Part shown: in pieces, positions 6,066 to 6,085 of the stretch
Layout of the letters: each line of letters begins with the position of its first letter
Position numbering within the stretch: the stretch's first letter is position 1
DNA from: an uncultured Lachnospiraceae bacterium
Lineage (GTDB): Bacteria > Bacillota_A > Clostridia > Lachnospirales > Lachnospiraceae
Direction of reading: 5' to 3'
NCBI GenBank assembly: GCA_910585655.1
Contig: CAJUFW010000194.1
Location: 1-6,085, forward strand
DNA: 6,085 bases
The notes under the pieces: generated by a model
Seen by the model: the letters and a program-made list of their open reading frames with translations, nothing else
What the model was told of the DNA's origin: nothing
Databases searched by the model: none
Translations under genes and position numbers: made by a program

Positions 6066-6085
6066 AAAGCCCTCCGGGGGATACG

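Overview
The window looks like chromosomal DNA from a Gram-positive, anaerobic Clostridia-type bacterium, most likely Lachnospiraceae. The grounds are strong AGGAGG ribosome binding sites, moderate GC, an AddA-type recombination nuclease, Hsp33, a YjfB-family motility protein, and a secreted protein with a Sec signal and Ig-like domains. The family assignment is an inference from gene content and style, not from a marker gene. All genes are on the + strand.

Positions 1-2743 hold a tight housekeeping cluster. It starts with the 3' end of addA (nuclease subunit of AddAB). A HisA isomerase of the eukaryotic (yeast HIS6-like) sequence type overlaps addA by 4 nt (ATGA). A YqeM-like SAM-dependent methyltransferase follows, then hslO (Hsp33 redox chaperone). 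Gaps are -4, 23 and 9 bp, so one transcript is likely, although the biochemical roles (DNA repair, histidine synthesis, methylation, oxidative-stress chaperone) are unrelated.

Positions 2744-3783 hold a second small unit. A good SigA-type promoter with an extended -10 (2752-2780) precedes a 63-aa YjfB-family protein, a GNAT acetyltransferase and a 53-aa single-pass membrane protein. Each downstream start lies 14 nt inside the preceding gene, which suggests translational coupling. This compact trio is the least explained part of the window.

Positions 3853-5961 encode a 702-aa secreted protein. It has a signal peptide, one Big2-like domain near the N-terminus and at least three degenerate Ig-like modules, each carrying a D/N-x-x-G-N motif. 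No anchor is visible. The gene ends at a strong hairpin terminator (5988-6020) that could work in both directions. A second long hairpin follows (6025-6065), which may be a dispersed repeat or a second terminator. The last bases may be the cut-off arm of a third hairpin.

I see no transposase, CRISPR array, tRNA, rRNA or phage gene. I do not see a clearly new defence or mobile system. The items most worth checking are the eukaryotic-type HisA, the coupled yjfB-GNAT-membrane protein cluster, the secreted repeat protein and the paired 3' hairpins.
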